A stretch of DNA of 64,000 nt from JALUZX01 sp964561605 (GCA_964561605.1 CAZLQD010000010.1:175665-239664); one strand, 5' to 3'. Positions 17,455 to 25,735 are shown, counted from the first letter of the stretch. The notes: generated by a model from the letters alone, not told the origin. A program made the numbers and translations.

Positions 17455-18212
17455 GGGAGACCTCCTTCGTGGAAAAGGAAGTGGAATGAGAAATGGACGA
17501 ACCCCAGCCTACCGGAAGACGCCCGCAGGCGCGCCCCCCCCCTGCATCGGGCCTGTAACAATTACGGTTACCCCCCCGCCGTTCCGGGCGGACCTCCGGC
17601 CCCCTCCCTCCGGTGCGGATGGGGGCGCGAAACAGGTTGGGGGAGACACGATGGAGCCCCCCCGGGGTGATTTCCCCGGGTTCCTCGGTATCGTGGTCCT
17701 CCCCGCCGGCGACACTGTTTCCTGCCTTCCGTAATCCAGGATCCCGGGAATGAAGGGACCCACCCGGGGCGCCACGATCCACCACTCGCTGGTCGGGATG
17801 ACCGCCCTCCGCCCGGGGCACCGGAAGCCCATCCCCGGCAGAGATCCCGGGGGACTCCCCCGGCCCGGGAGGATCCGACCCGGGCCGGGGGAGCCAAGGG
17901 GGAGATCTGTGCCGGGAGGGCCGACCTCCGGGAACGGAGGGGACTCCACATGGAGGGGCCCGGCATCGTGTGGAAGCTCACGGCCGTCCGGGAGGAGAGG
18001 AAGAGGCCCGGGTGGAGGGTCTTTCCCCCAGGGAAGGGGAGGAAAAGGCCTTCCCTGGGGGCTACCGAAAGCCCCCGGCGGCCCGGATCGACACGAAAAC
18101 GCCTCCTGTCGAGACAAGGTGTCGAAAAAAACGGCGCTTCCGCCGGCCTGGAAGGAAAACCCGGGCTAGACTTCCCCGCCCGAGAACGGGGAAAAGGAAA
18201 GGGGAGGATGTC
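17455..18212. other. 758-bp divergent intergenic region
   Basis: It separates the DUF1800 operon (-) from a secreted-protein gene (+). Open frames exist on both strands, but all are low-complexity Pro/Gly/Arg translations without motifs, so I call no gene. It holds a nested inverted repeat at 17639-17704 and a less GC-rich patch with an A-run at 18124-18132. TAGACT at 18167-18172 could be a -10 for the plus-strand gene, but no -35 is evident. Confidence 0.5.
17639..17704. other. Nested inverted repeat (possible structured leader)
   Basis: Three stems nest in order: GGGGA (17640-17644) with TCCCC (17700-17704), CACGAT (17647-17652) with ATCGTG (17690-17695), and CCCGGGG (17661-17667) with CCCCGGG (17674-17680). 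All are perfect and separated by short internal loops. It sits in a long intergenic gap about 190 bp before the DUF1800 start. The strand cannot be assigned. Confidence 0.4.
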
Positions 18213-19418
18213 ATGAGGAGAATCCGGGGGAAGATCCACGCCGCCCTCCTGGGGCTCTCGGCCCCCCTCTGGGCCCAGTCGGCGCCCCTCTACAACCAGA
18301 ACGGCCTGACCGCCCACAACACCACGATCCAGCCCCTCCCGGTGGAGTTCCCCGGGTTCCGGTCCCGGAGGGGGAACGCCCCGGGCGACTGCCTCTGGAA
18401 GGTCTTCGAAGGGGATTCCCTCCTGGTCCCCAAGGGGAAGCTCCTCCTCTCGGGGTTCGAAACCTGCGTGGAGGACATGGACGCCCGCACCCCCCTGGAC
18501 CACCCGGACGTCCACGTCTACGCCGCCTCCCGGGACTCCCGGGGGAGGCTCGTGCCCGACTTCCGCCGGCTCCTGGTGAAATACCAGTTCGGGAAGATCG
18601 CCCTTCCCAAGTCCTCCTCGGGGAATTCCTCGGGCTTCTGGCGGATCAACTGGACCCTGGGCGCCCCTGCGGCGGTTCCCGTCTCGGACGCCCTCCACGA
18701 CCGGCCTTTCGCCGTCTGCCTCATGGCCACGGCCGGCGAGACCCACGCTTCCGGCGACGGCGCCCGCCTCTGCCTGACCGCCTCGGAAAACTACTCCAAG
18801 GCCCCCCAGGGCTCCTTCAGCGGTTTTCACCTGGCCGTATCTGGAAGGACGGGGCTCTTCGACGGAACGGAGAAGACCGCCGACCCCAGGAGCCCCTATC
18901 CGGCGGGAGAGATCTGGATCGAACCCGCCTTCGTGGAGCCCATCCTCCAGCCCTGGTGCACGTCGGCCGTGAAGGGTTCCTCCTACGTCCAGGACCTGGG
19001 TGTAGGGTCCATCTGGACGGACCTGGCATCCAAAGGCGGCTCCCTGGGCTGGCGCCTGGAATCCTGGCAGGACGCAGGGGCGGGGAGGCACTGGGCCTTC
19101 CTCCTCCTGAACCTCCAGGGCCGGCCCGGCACCTTCTTCGCCCTCTCGGGCACCCAGGAAGGACTCCTGATGAACCCGGCCGACCCCAGCCTCACCCTCC
19201 TGGTCTCCCTGCTCCACTGCTTCGGCCCCTTCCGGCAGGACAAACCCGCCGGCTTCCCCCCGGATTTCTGGGACGGCGTCTACGACACGGGCCCCATCGC
19301 CATGGCGGCCGACCCCTACCTTACGGGCCTGGACTTCTGGGTCGGAGCGGTTGTGGTGGACATGGACAAGGGAACCTTCACGGGTGCCTCCAACACCTGC
19401 GTCTTGAGGATGCGCTAG
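18213..19418 (+). CDS. Secreted protein of unknown function
   Basis: A 401-aa product with signal peptide MRRIRGKIHAALLGLSAPLWAQ. I do not recognise the family. The mature part looks like an all-beta exported protein, with many aromatic and Gly/Pro residues and pairs of cysteines (DCLWKVF, ETCVED, AVCLMA, RLCLTA, TCVLRMR) that could form disulfides. It resembles in style, though not clearly in sequence, other planctomycetal exported proteins in this window. Start: ATG at 18213 after a GGGGAGGATG stretch; the longer frame from 17970 is not credible coding sequence. It is followed by a perfect 12-bp hairpin, so it is probably monocistronic. Confidence 0.75.
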   Translation: MRRIRGKIHAALLGLSAPLWAQSAPLYNQNGLTAHNTTIQPLPVEFPGFRSRRGNAPGDCLWKVFEGDSLLVPKGKLLLSGFETCVEDMDARTPLDHPDVHVYAASRDSRGRLVPDFRRLLVKYQFGKIALPKSSSGNSSGFWRINWTLGAPAAVPVSDALHDRPFAVCLMATAGETHASGDGARLCLTASENYSKAPQGSFSGFHLAVSGRTGLFDGTEKTADPRSPYPAGEIWIEPAFVEPILQPWCTSAVKGSSYVQDLGVGSIWTDLASKGGSLGWRLESWQDAGAGRHWAFLLLNLQGRPGTFFALSGTQEGLLMNPADPSLTLLVSLLHCFGPFRQDKPAGFPPDFWDGVYDTGPIAMAADPYLTGLDFWVGAVVVDMDKGTFTGASNTCVLRMR

Positions 19419-19424
19419 CCTCCC

Positions 19425-19456
19425 GGCCGCCCGGGGAGGGCATCCCCCGGGCGGCC
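19425..19456 (+). terminator. Strong hairpin after the secreted-protein gene
   Basis: GGCCGCCCGGGG (19425-19436) pairs perfectly with CCCCGGGCGGCC (19445-19456) around an 8-nt loop, 7 nt after the stop at 19418. No U-run follows. It is placed between this gene and the promoter of the next. Confidence 0.55.
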
Positions 19457-19461
19457 CCGCC

Positions 19462-19489
19462 TTGACAGCCTTTCCGCCGGGGTTAGGGT
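19462..19489 (+). promoter_or_regulatory. Candidate promoter of the TPR lipoprotein gene
   Basis: TTGACA at 19462-19467, a 16-nt spacer and TAGGGT at 19484-19489. The perfect -35 and its position right after the hairpin at 19425-19456 and 49 nt before the ATG at 19539 support it. The -10 is poor in A/T but similar to the one proposed for ndk. Confidence 0.45.
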
Positions 19490-19538
19490 GGCTGGACCAG
19501 CGGTCTTCCGATTCGGTCTTCCCCAGCAGAGAGGTTCC

Positions 19539-20543
19539 ATGCGCTGTCCATCCCTCGTCCTGGTCCCCCTGATCCTCCTCCAAGGATGTGGAATCTTCGG
19601 CGGATCCAGTGCGGAAAGAGAGCGGCTGGCGGGCTTCTTCACCCGGGCCAAGGGCTACTACGAGCACGATCGCCTCACCCAGGCCCTGGACCAGGTGGAC
19701 CGGGGGCTGGAACTCTCCCCGGAAGACCCCAAGTTCCTCACCCTGAAGGGCTTCATCTTCCTGAAGTACGCCAAGCGGGACCCCTCCTTCTTCGAAGACG
19801 CCCTGGCCCTGTTCCGGAAGGCCGCCCAGGGCGGCCTCTTCAGCTCGGGCCTCGCCCGGGCCAAGCTGGGCCTGGGCCTTGCCCTCCAGGGCCGGGCCAT
19901 CAAGGAGAGGGACTACACGGTGAACCTGGAGAAGGCCCTTCGGGAGGGGACGATCCCCGCGGCCCGCAGGGAGGAGGCCAAGAGGAAGCTCGCCCAGATG
20001 AAGGCCCAGGCCCGGAAGGACTTCCTGGAGGCCGAGAAGGCCTTCAAGGAGGTCCTGGCCCAGGAACCCCGGAACATCCTGGCCCTCTACTCCCTCGCCC
20101 TGGTGGAAGTGGCCCTGGGAAAGAAGGAGGAGGGCCTGAAACTCATAGAGCGCTACATCCGCGTCGCCGCGGCGAGGCGCAAGCAGATCCTGGAAAGGGA
20201 CCTGAAGATGGCCCTCTCCAAGGACAGGGAGGACAAGCTCTGGGCCGAACTGAGGACCATCGAGGAGAGGGAGAAGGGTTGCCGCGGACTGGCGGCCAAC
20301 ATCCTCTACAAGCTCGGTCGCTTTGATGAGGCCTTGAAGGAGCTGAACACCCTGCTCAAACTGGATCCCAACCTGGTGAACGAATACTTCAACAGGGCCC
20401 GGGTCGAGGCCAAGCTCGGACATATCCAAGCTGCCGCAAACGATTACAAGACCTTCGTGGGAAGGAGCCTCCTTCCCAGGGAGGATCCCAGGATCAAGGA
20501 GGCCATGGACTTCCTTACCAGACACGACATGGGGGGACTTTGA
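19539..20543 (+). CDS. TPR-repeat lipoprotein
   Basis: A 334-aa lipoprotein: MRCPSLVLVPLILLQGCGIF has a lipobox ending at Cys15. The rest is a helical repeat protein with recognisable TPR units near residues 30-95 (FTRAKGYYEHDRLTQALDQV), 165-215 (AEKAFKEVLAQEPRNILALY) and 260-310 (LYKLGRFDEALKELNTLL). Between them is a long charged helix pair. It is probably periplasmic and bound to a membrane, acting as a scaffold for other proteins, a role usual for TPR lipoproteins; the partner is unknown. The frame extends upstream to 19488, but ATG 19539 has the lipoprotein signal and an AGAGG site. The stop overlaps the TTG start of the next gene (TTGA). Confidence 0.8.
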   Translation: MRCPSLVLVPLILLQGCGIFGGSSAERERLAGFFTRAKGYYEHDRLTQALDQVDRGLELSPEDPKFLTLKGFIFLKYAKRDPSFFEDALALFRKAAQGGLFSSGLARAKLGLGLALQGRAIKERDYTVNLEKALREGTIPAARREEAKRKLAQMKAQARKDFLEAEKAFKEVLAQEPRNILALYSLALVEVALGKKEEGLKLIERYIRVAAARRKQILERDLKMALSKDREDKLWAELRTIEEREKGCRGLAANILYKLGRFDEALKELNTLLKLDPNLVNEYFNRARVEAKLGHIQAAANDYKTFVGRSLLPREDPRIKEAMDFLTRHDMGGL

Positions 20544-20977
20544 AGCTCGGCAAGGCCTTTCTCTCGGCGGCCCTCCTCCTGGCTCCCCTGCCGGCCTGCC
20601 AGATCCTCTACCTCCCCTTCCAGATCCTCAACACCGCCCTCAAGGGGGTGAAGTGGGGCTTCCAGAACGCCGGCGGACTCATCCCCCTGGCGGGCTACCT
20701 GGTCCTGGAGGACGGTCCCGGCCAAGGCCCCCCCTCCCCCGCCCCTTCACCGGCCCGCCTCCTGGAATCCCCTCCCCGGGGAGCCCTGGCCCTGGTGGTC
20801 GTGCCGCCCGAAGCCTTGGGCGACCGGGGCCTGGAAGGAGCCATCCGGGAGAGGTTCCCCCTGGCCCGGAGGATCGTTCCCCTGCGCTTTCCTCCGGAAG
20901 GAGGGGCCCTCCCTCCGCCGGGAGCCCGCCGGATCCCCCTCCTCTCGGCCCGGCCCCCCTCCAGGGAGGAGACCTAG
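20540..20977 (+). CDS. Small predicted lipoprotein
   Basis: A 145-aa product starting at TTG 20540, which overlaps the TPR gene stop and follows a GGGGGGA tract. The N-terminus KLGKAFLSAALLLAPLPACQ is a lipoprotein signal with Cys20. The next stretch (ILYLPFQILNTALKGVKWGF) is amphipathic and hydrophobic, and the C-terminal half is Pro/Arg-rich. I know no family. Coupling to the TPR lipoprotein suggests the two act together at the same membrane. Confidence 0.6.
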   Translation: MKLGKAFLSAALLLAPLPACQILYLPFQILNTALKGVKWGFQNAGGLIPLAGYLVLEDGPGQGPPSPAPSPARLLESPPRGALALVVVPPEALGDRGLEGAIRERFPLARRIVPLRFPPEGGALPPPGARRIPLLSARPPSREET

Positions 20978-21072
20978 AAAACGCCTCAAGGTGGGTCAAG
21001 AAATCTCCGATAAAGCCGGAACCAGGGGCCTTTTCAAATTTTTCCGCCCCTGCAGAAAGGACGGAGATTTCC

Positions 21073-21651
21073 ATGTGGAACATGACCCGCCAGGCCATCT
21101 TCCTGGAACGTGACGGCATCCTCATCGAACCCGACGGTTACATAAAGAGTATCGAGCAGGTGCGGTTCGTCCCCGGCGCCGTGGAGGCCCTCAGGGCGGT
21201 GGACCCGGAGAAGTTCGACATCTTCATCGCCACCGACCAGCCCGGGATCGCCTTCGGGAAGATCGGGGAAAGGGCCTACGAGAAGCTCACCGAGTGGATC
21301 GTCGAGGAACTCCGCAAGAAGGAGGTCCACATCACCAAGGTCTACACCTGTCCCTTCCATCCCAAGGGAAGAGGCAAGTGGAAGAAGGAATCGGTATTCC
21401 GCAAGCCGAACATCGGCATCTTCAAGATGGCCCAGCAGGAATACAACCTGAACCTCCGGCGCTGCTGGATGGTGGGCCACTCCACCAGGGACATCCTGGC
21501 GGCCCAGAGGGCCGGCGTGGCGGACATCCTCGTCACCGGTTACGGCGGCGGAACGGACCAGGAATTCCAGGTGGAGCCCACCTTCCGGGAGAGGGACCTG
21601 CGGCACGCCGTCCGGCGGATCCTCTACCAGGAAGCGGCCCTGCTCAGGTGA
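21073..21651 (+). CDS. HAD-IIIA (GmhB/HisB-N-like) protein lacking key catalytic residues
   Basis: A 192-aa protein with the layout of D-glycero-D-manno-heptose-1,7-bisphosphate 7-phosphatase. Motif I reads FLERDGILIEPDGYI, with Glu12 replacing the nucleophilic Asp and Asp14 kept. Motif II is IATDQPGIAFG, where Thr-Asn-Gln is usual. Motif III has Lys111 in FRKPNIGIF. Motif IV is MVGHSTRDILAA, with His136 in place of the metal-binding Asp. Of the usual zinc cysteines only Cys93 (TCPFHP) remains. It may be an inactive or repurposed phosphatase. Start: ATG 21073 after a GGAG site; the open frame upstream to 20653 is not credible. The stop abuts the convergent gene at 21652 (TGATCA). Confidence 0.8.
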   Translation: MWNMTRQAIFLERDGILIEPDGYIKSIEQVRFVPGAVEALRAVDPEKFDIFIATDQPGIAFGKIGERAYEKLTEWIVEELRKKEVHITKVYTCPFHPKGRGKWKKESVFRKPNIGIFKMAQQEYNLNLRRCWMVGHSTRDILAAQRAGVADILVTGYGGGTDQEFQVEPTFRERDLRHAVRRILYQEAALLR

Positions 21652-22242
21652 TCACTCCCCTTCTTCCCTCCCCCGGGCCTCCACCCGGGTGAGGAATTCC
21701 AGGATCACCCGGGGAAGATCCTCCTCCTCTTCCTTTCCTTCTTTTTTCTTCTCTTTCTTCTTCTCCCGGACCACCCGGACCTCCACGGGGCCCATCAGGT
21801 TGGCCAGGAAACGGGGAGGAAGGGAGGGGACGGCCTTCTTCCTGGACTTTCCCTCCACTTTCTGCACCAGGAGCTTGGGCACGTCGGGCCGGCCCGGGTG
21901 GCTGGGCTCCTGGTCGGGGAGCTGAGGGTCCAGGAGGACCAGGGAAGCCACCTCTCCGGAGTCGCACAGGGCGAGGAAGGTGTCCTGGGCGCAGGCACCC
22001 AGGCCGACCCAGTGGACCTTCTCGGCCTTGAGCCTCCCGGGAAGGCGCTCCCTGGCGGAGACCTTCCTTCCGGCCAGGTGTTCGCAAAGGGGCCTGTGGG
22101 CCACCAGGACTTCCCGGCCCGCCGCCTTGAGGCGCTCCACGAGGGCCTTCACCTCCTCCTGGCCCTCCTTGCCGGAGACACAAAGGACCACCGGGTAGGC
22201 CGGCGGCCGGGGAATGATCTTCTCCCTGGAATCCTCGCCCAT
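21652..22242 (-). CDS. Uncharacterised protein, possibly alpha/beta-hydrolase-like
   Basis: A 196-aa product. The first 130 residues alternate strands and helices (PVVLCVSGKEG, EVLVAHRPL, KVHWVGLGACAQDTFLALC, VASLVLLDPQLPDQ), which recalls an alpha/beta hydrolase; the would-be nucleophile elbow reads GACAQ, with Cys rather than Ser. A Lys/Glu-rich linker (KKKEKKKEGKEEEED) precedes a short C-terminal helix. No family name can be given with confidence. The gene converges exactly on the HAD-like gene, with stop codons back to back, and diverges from the K+ channel gene across 215 bp. Confidence 0.6.
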   Translation of the reverse strand: MGEDSREKIIPRPPAYPVVLCVSGKEGQEEVKALVERLKAAGREVLVAHRPLCEHLAGRKVSARERLPGRLKAEKVHWVGLGACAQDTFLALCDSGEVASLVLLDPQLPDQEPSHPGRPDVPKLLVQKVEGKSRKKAVPSLPPRFLANLMGPVEVRVVREKKKEKKKEGKEEEEDLPRVILEFLTRVEARGREEGE

Positions 22243-22457
22243 GCTCGAAACTCCGCCTCAGGAGGAGGCCTGCATCCTTCTTCTCCGGGTTTCCCTGCCT
22301 TTCCATGTTACTTCTTTCCCGCCCCGGGCGTAGGGGGCTTTCCTCCATTCCCTCTCCTTTCCGGCGATCCTTTCCGGAGTGGAACGGCTCGGCCGTGATT
22401 TCTCCCCCGCCCAGGGTAGACTCGTCCCCGAACGACACAGGCACCAACCAGGGACGA

Positions 22458-23501
22458 ATGGCCCCGATCCAGAACAACCCCCAAGAACGGCGGACCCGGA
22501 GGATCGTCCTCCTCATCGCCCTCTTCCTGGCCCTGGCGGTCTCCGCCGGGGTGAGCCTCCATTTCACCGAGGGATGGACGGCCCTGGAGTCGGCCTATAC
22601 CGTGGTGATCACCCTCTCCACCGTGGGATTCGGAACTCCGACCAAGCTCTCCCCGGCTGGAATGGGAATCATGATCGCCCTGATCGTGGTGGGCGTCACC
22701 CTGGCCATCTACCTCTCGGGGTTGGCCGTCCAAGGGCTTCTGGAGGGAGAGCTGGGAAGGATCCTGGGGAGGATCAGGATGGAAAGACAAGTGCAAAGCA
22801 TGAAGGACCACTACGTGGTCTGCGGAGCGGGCAGGATCGGCCTCTTGGTCTGCCAGGAACTCGCCGCCGCGGGAGTCCCCTTCGTCGTAGTGGACCGGGA
22901 CGAGGGAGCCCTCCAGAAGGCCGCGGCCCAGGGGTATACCTGTGTCGTGGGAGACGCCACGGAAGAGGAGACCTTGAAGGCCGCCGGGATCCAGCGGGCC
23001 AAGGGTCTCCTGGCCGTCCTGGGCTCGGATGCGGAGAACGTCTTCCTCACCATGACGGCTCGCTTCCTCAACCGGGGGCTCTCCATCGTGGCCCGGGCGT
23101 CTGCCGAGAAGGCCCAGAAGAAGCTCTACCGGGCCGGCGCCAACCGTTGCATCACCCCCGAGAGCCTGGGGGGTCGCCACATGGCCCGGGCCATCCTCAA
23201 GCCCACGGTCCTGGAGTTCCTGGATCTGGCCATGGGCGGAGGCGACATGAACCTGGCCCTGGACGAGATCCCCGTCCCGGCCGAATCCCTCCTTGCGGGC
23301 AAGAGCCTGTTGGACTCACCGGTGCGCAAGAGCTACGGTCTCATCGTGGTGGCCATCCTCAAGAAGGACGGGACCATGCAGTTCAATCCTTCGGGGGAGA
23401 CGGTGATCCAGGAGGGGGACGTCCTCCTGGCCCTGGGCGAGACCCAACGGATCCGCGCCCTCAGGGAAGCCCTCCAGGAAGCCGGGGAGAAAGCGGTTTG
23501 A
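22458..23501 (+). CDS. TrkA-type potassium channel protein (2TM, RCK domain)
   Basis: A 347-aa ion channel of the MthK/Kch-like 2TM-RCK class. TM1 spans about residues 15-36, the selectivity filter is TLSTVGFG (52-59), and TM2 runs about 66-92. An RCK/TrkA-N Rossmann domain follows (HYVVCGAGRIGLLVCQEL, Asp at the end of strand 2 in FVVVDRD), then a TrkA-C domain near 265-340. The TVGFG filter indicates K+ selectivity; gating by nucleotide or Ca2+ is known for relatives but not readable here. I start at ATG 22458, nine bases after an AGGGA site; the frame is open to 22305 but adds a Pro/Ser-rich stretch ahead of TM1. rnpA follows after 4 bp. Confidence 0.9.
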   Translation: MAPIQNNPQERRTRRIVLLIALFLALAVSAGVSLHFTEGWTALESAYTVVITLSTVGFGTPTKLSPAGMGIMIALIVVGVTLAIYLSGLAVQGLLEGELGRILGRIRMERQVQSMKDHYVVCGAGRIGLLVCQELAAAGVPFVVVDRDEGALQKAAAQGYTCVVGDATEEETLKAAGIQRAKGLLAVLGSDAENVFLTMTARFLNRGLSIVARASAEKAQKKLYRAGANRCITPESLGGRHMARAILKPTVLEFLDLAMGGGDMNLALDEIPVPAESLLAGKSLLDSPVRKSYGLIVVAILKKDGTMQFNPSGETVIQEGDVLLALGETQRIRALREALQEAGEKAV

Positions 23502-23505
23502 GCCC

Positions 23506-23916
23506 ATGGGGGAAAAGACCTTCGCCTTCCCGGCGGCCTTCCGCCTGAAGACGACCCGGGAATTCCGGGCCTGTTACGCCCAGGGGGTCCGGGTCCGGGG
23601 AAGGAGACTCCTTCTCGTGGTCCGCAGGAACGGCCTGCCCTTCACAAGGCTCGGCCTTTCCATCTCCCGCAAATTCGGCTCCTCGGTGGAGCGGAATCGG
23701 TTCAAGCGCATCTGCCGGGAGGCCTTCCGCCTGGCCAGGCCCGGCCTTCCCCCCGGCCTGGACGTGGTGGTCATCGGATCCCGCCCCATGGAAGGTTCTT
23801 CGCCCTCCATGGAGGAAGTGAAGGAGGAGATGGAGTTCCTCCTTCCCAAGGCGGTCCGACTCCTCGAGAAGAAACCCGGGCCGCGCCGGGGGGGGAGGAA
23901 CAGGAGGCGGAGGTGA
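23506..23916 (+). CDS. rnpA: Ribonuclease P protein component
   Basis: The protein subunit that helps RNase P RNA remove 5' leaders from pre-tRNAs. The 136-aa basic product has the RNR motif RNRFKRICREAFR (63-75), the N-terminal LKTTREFRACYAQGVRVRG segment, and strand LGLSISRKFGSSVERN. A C-terminal Arg/Gly-rich tail (PRRGGRNRRRR) extends it beyond the usual 110-120 aa. Normally rpmH (ribosomal protein L34) lies directly upstream; here the upstream gene is a K+ channel and no L34-like sequence is visible. The stop overlaps the yidD GTG start (GTGA). Confidence 0.93.
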   Translation: MGEKTFAFPAAFRLKTTREFRACYAQGVRVRGRRLLLVVRRNGLPFTRLGLSISRKFGSSVERNRFKRICREAFRLARPGLPPGLDVVVIGSRPMEGSSPSMEEVKEEMEFLLPKAVRLLEKKPGPRRGGRNRRRR

Positions 23917-24260
23917 AAGTCCCTCTCCGGAAGCTTCCGGGCCGGCTCCTCGGGGAGATCCTTTGCCTCCCCGTCCGGGCCTACCGGATCTTCATCAGCC
24001 CCTGGAAGCCCAGGACCTGCCGGTTCGTTCCCTCCTGCTCGGAATACTTCCTCCAGGCCGTCAGGATCCGCGGCCCTCTGGTGGGCCCTCTCCTGGGAAT
24101 CCTGAGGATCCTCAGGTGCCACCCCTTCGGCGGATGCGGCTTCGATCCGGTTCCCCGCAAGGGATGGCGCTACCGGGAGGAAGAGGAGGAGGTCTCCCCT
24201 CCCCCCGGGGAGGAACCACCGCTCCCCCCTCTTTCGGAAGGAAGGCGCTCGAACACGTAG
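23913..24260 (+). CDS. yidD: Membrane protein insertion efficiency factor
   Basis: Small amphipathic protein thought to assist YidC in membrane protein insertion. The 115-aa product has the family core RAYRIFISPWKPRTCRFVPSCSEYF followed by HPFGGCGFDPVP, interrupted here only by expected variation. The GTG start overlaps rnpA. After RKGWRYREEEEE comes an atypical Pro/Glu-rich tail of about 27 residues; the last 91 bp of the gene overlap the 3' end of the convergent glycosyltransferase gene on the opposite strand. yidC and jag do not follow as they do in many genomes. Confidence 0.9.
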   Translation: MKVPLRKLPGRLLGEILCLPVRAYRIFISPWKPRTCRFVPSCSEYFLQAVRIRGPLVGPLLGILRILRCHPFGGCGFDPVPRKGWRYREEEEEVSPPPGEEPPLPPLSEGRRSNT

Positions 24261-25735
24261 AGGCCCAGGTCCCTGGGCCCGGCGAAGGCCGGATAGAGGG
24301 CGGCCAGCCGGTAGTTCGCCAGGATCCGGTCCAGTTGCCTTCCCGAAGGATCCTTCTCCAGGAAGAAGGGAAGGTTCACCACGATCCAGGACTTCTTTCC
24401 GCTCTCCAGGAGGGCCTCCACCTTCCTGGAGATGTTCCACGATTCCAGGTCCTCCACGAAGCGGGGCATATCCCCCGTGAAGGAAGGGTAGGGGTTGAGG
24501 TAGTACTCCAGGGGAGTGGAGTTCGCCGCAGCGACCTTCTCGCCCTCTCCCAGGCGGTCCCGCACGAAACGGGCCGCCTCCCGCCAGCGGGGCCTCCAGC
24601 CGTATTCGTGGAAGGAATAGAGATAGAGCTGGCAGAGAAGGGGGACGACGAGAAGCCCGGCGGCCAGCAGGGAGGGAAGTGTCCGCCCCCCTTCGGCCCC
24701 CTTCCGCCCCTTCTCCCACAAGGCCCAGGCCCCCCAGGCCGAGAGCAGGCAGAAGAAGGGAAGGGTGTAGAAGAGGTACTGGGCCGTCACCCGAACCCAG
24801 AAACCTAGAACCGTAACCCCTACGGAGGGAACGGCGATGAGCAGGAGGAGGAGATCCGCCGCGTCGGGAGCCCGCCTTCGCAAGGGCCACCACGAGAGTA
24901 GGCTTCCCGCCAGGAGAGGGACCCCCACGTAGAAGGCCAGGGTGTGGGGAAGGTGGAGGAAGGGATTGGGCGCCTTGGCGGAACCGTAGAGTTCCAGGGA
25001 GGTCTTGAGGCCCTTCATCAGGGCCGCTCCCGCCAGGAGGGAGAAGACCAGGAAGAGGATCGCCCTCCTCCTGGCCCTCCTCCCCCCGGGGCCCCGCTTC
25101 ACCAGGAGTTCCCTCACCATGTAGGCCGCAAGGCCGAGAAGGACGAAGGCAGCCGAAGGGTGGGAGAAGACGGCCAGGACCGCCGGGGGAAGGGCAAGGA
25201 AGACCCCCAGGTCCCCACGCTTCTTCTGGATGCCCCACCAGAAGACCCAGGCCGTGAGAAGCACCAGGAGGGCCACGAGGGTGTAGTAGCGGCAACTCTG
25301 GGACCAGAAGACGTGCCAGGGTGAGACCAGGAGGAGGAAAGCGGCGAAGAGCCCAGGCCCCTTTCCCAGGAGGGCCCTCCCCGAGACGGCGAGCAAGGGG
25401 ACGGAGAGGACGCCGAAGAGGGCCGCCAGGAGCCTGTAGGACCCTTCCCCCGAGCCGGGAAGGAAAGGAAGGAAGAGCTTCTCCAGCAAAGGAAAGAGGG
25501 GATAGTGGTTCTGCCGGAAGGAGAGCAGGTCTCCCCAGGACCGGCTGATCTCCCTCAAGGTGAAGACCTCGTCCTCCCAGAAGCTCCAGAGCTCGATCCG
25601 GAAAAGGCGGATCCAAAGAGCCAGGAGGGCCAAACCCAGGAGCCACCACAGGAGTTTCCCCTTCTCCCCGGCCGCGGGGAGGCCCCGGAAGACCACTTGC
25701 TCCGGCTTGGACTTGGATGCTTGCCGGCCCGTCAC
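24170..25735 (-). CDS. GT-C membrane glycosyltransferase (GT39/ArnT-like)
   Basis: A 521-aa polytopic protein with about 11 hydrophobic helices. Soon after the first helix comes LWSFWEDEVFTLREISRSW, the acidic Asp-Glu loop typical of GT-C enzymes that take sugars from polyprenyl-phosphate donors; QNHYPLFPLL and SQSCRYYTLVALLVLL further match the GT39/ArnT style. The C-terminal soluble part (from about residue 410) carries RWREAARFVRDRLGEGEKV, as in family members. The GTG at 25735 overlaps the upstream gene's stop (GTGA) and follows AGGA; the longer frame to 26254 is an artefact. It overlaps convergent yidD by 91 bp. Donor and acceptor unknown. Confidence 0.75.
   Translation of the reverse strand: MTGRQASKSKPEQVVFRGLPAAGEKGKLLWWLLGLALLALWIRLFRIELWSFWEDEVFTLREISRSWGDLLSFRQNHYPLFPLLEKLFLPFLPGSGEGSYRLLAALFGVLSVPLLAVSGRALLGKGPGLFAAFLLLVSPWHVFWSQSCRYYTLVALLVLLTAWVFWWGIQKKRGDLGVFLALPPAVLAVFSHPSAAFVLLGLAAYMVRELLVKRGPGGRRARRRAILFLVFSLLAGAALMKGLKTSLELYGSAKAPNPFLHLPHTLAFYVGVPLLAGSLLSWWPLRRRAPDAADLLLLLIAVPSVGVTVLGFWVRVTAQYLFYTLPFFCLLSAWGAWALWEKGRKGAEGGRTLPSLLAAGLLVVPLLCQLYLYSFHEYGWRPRWREAARFVRDRLGEGEKVAAANSTPLEYYLNPYPSFTGDMPRFVEDLESWNISRKVEALLESGKKSWIVVNLPFFLEKDPSGRQLDRILANYRLAALYPAFAGPRDLGLYVFERLPSERGGSGGSSPGGGETSSSSSR

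Noticed and set aside
14702..17821. N-terminal extension of the frame ending at 13616
   Set aside because: It lies in another frame over DUF1501 and DUF1800; the true start is the signal peptide ATG at 14701 with a good ribosome-binding site.
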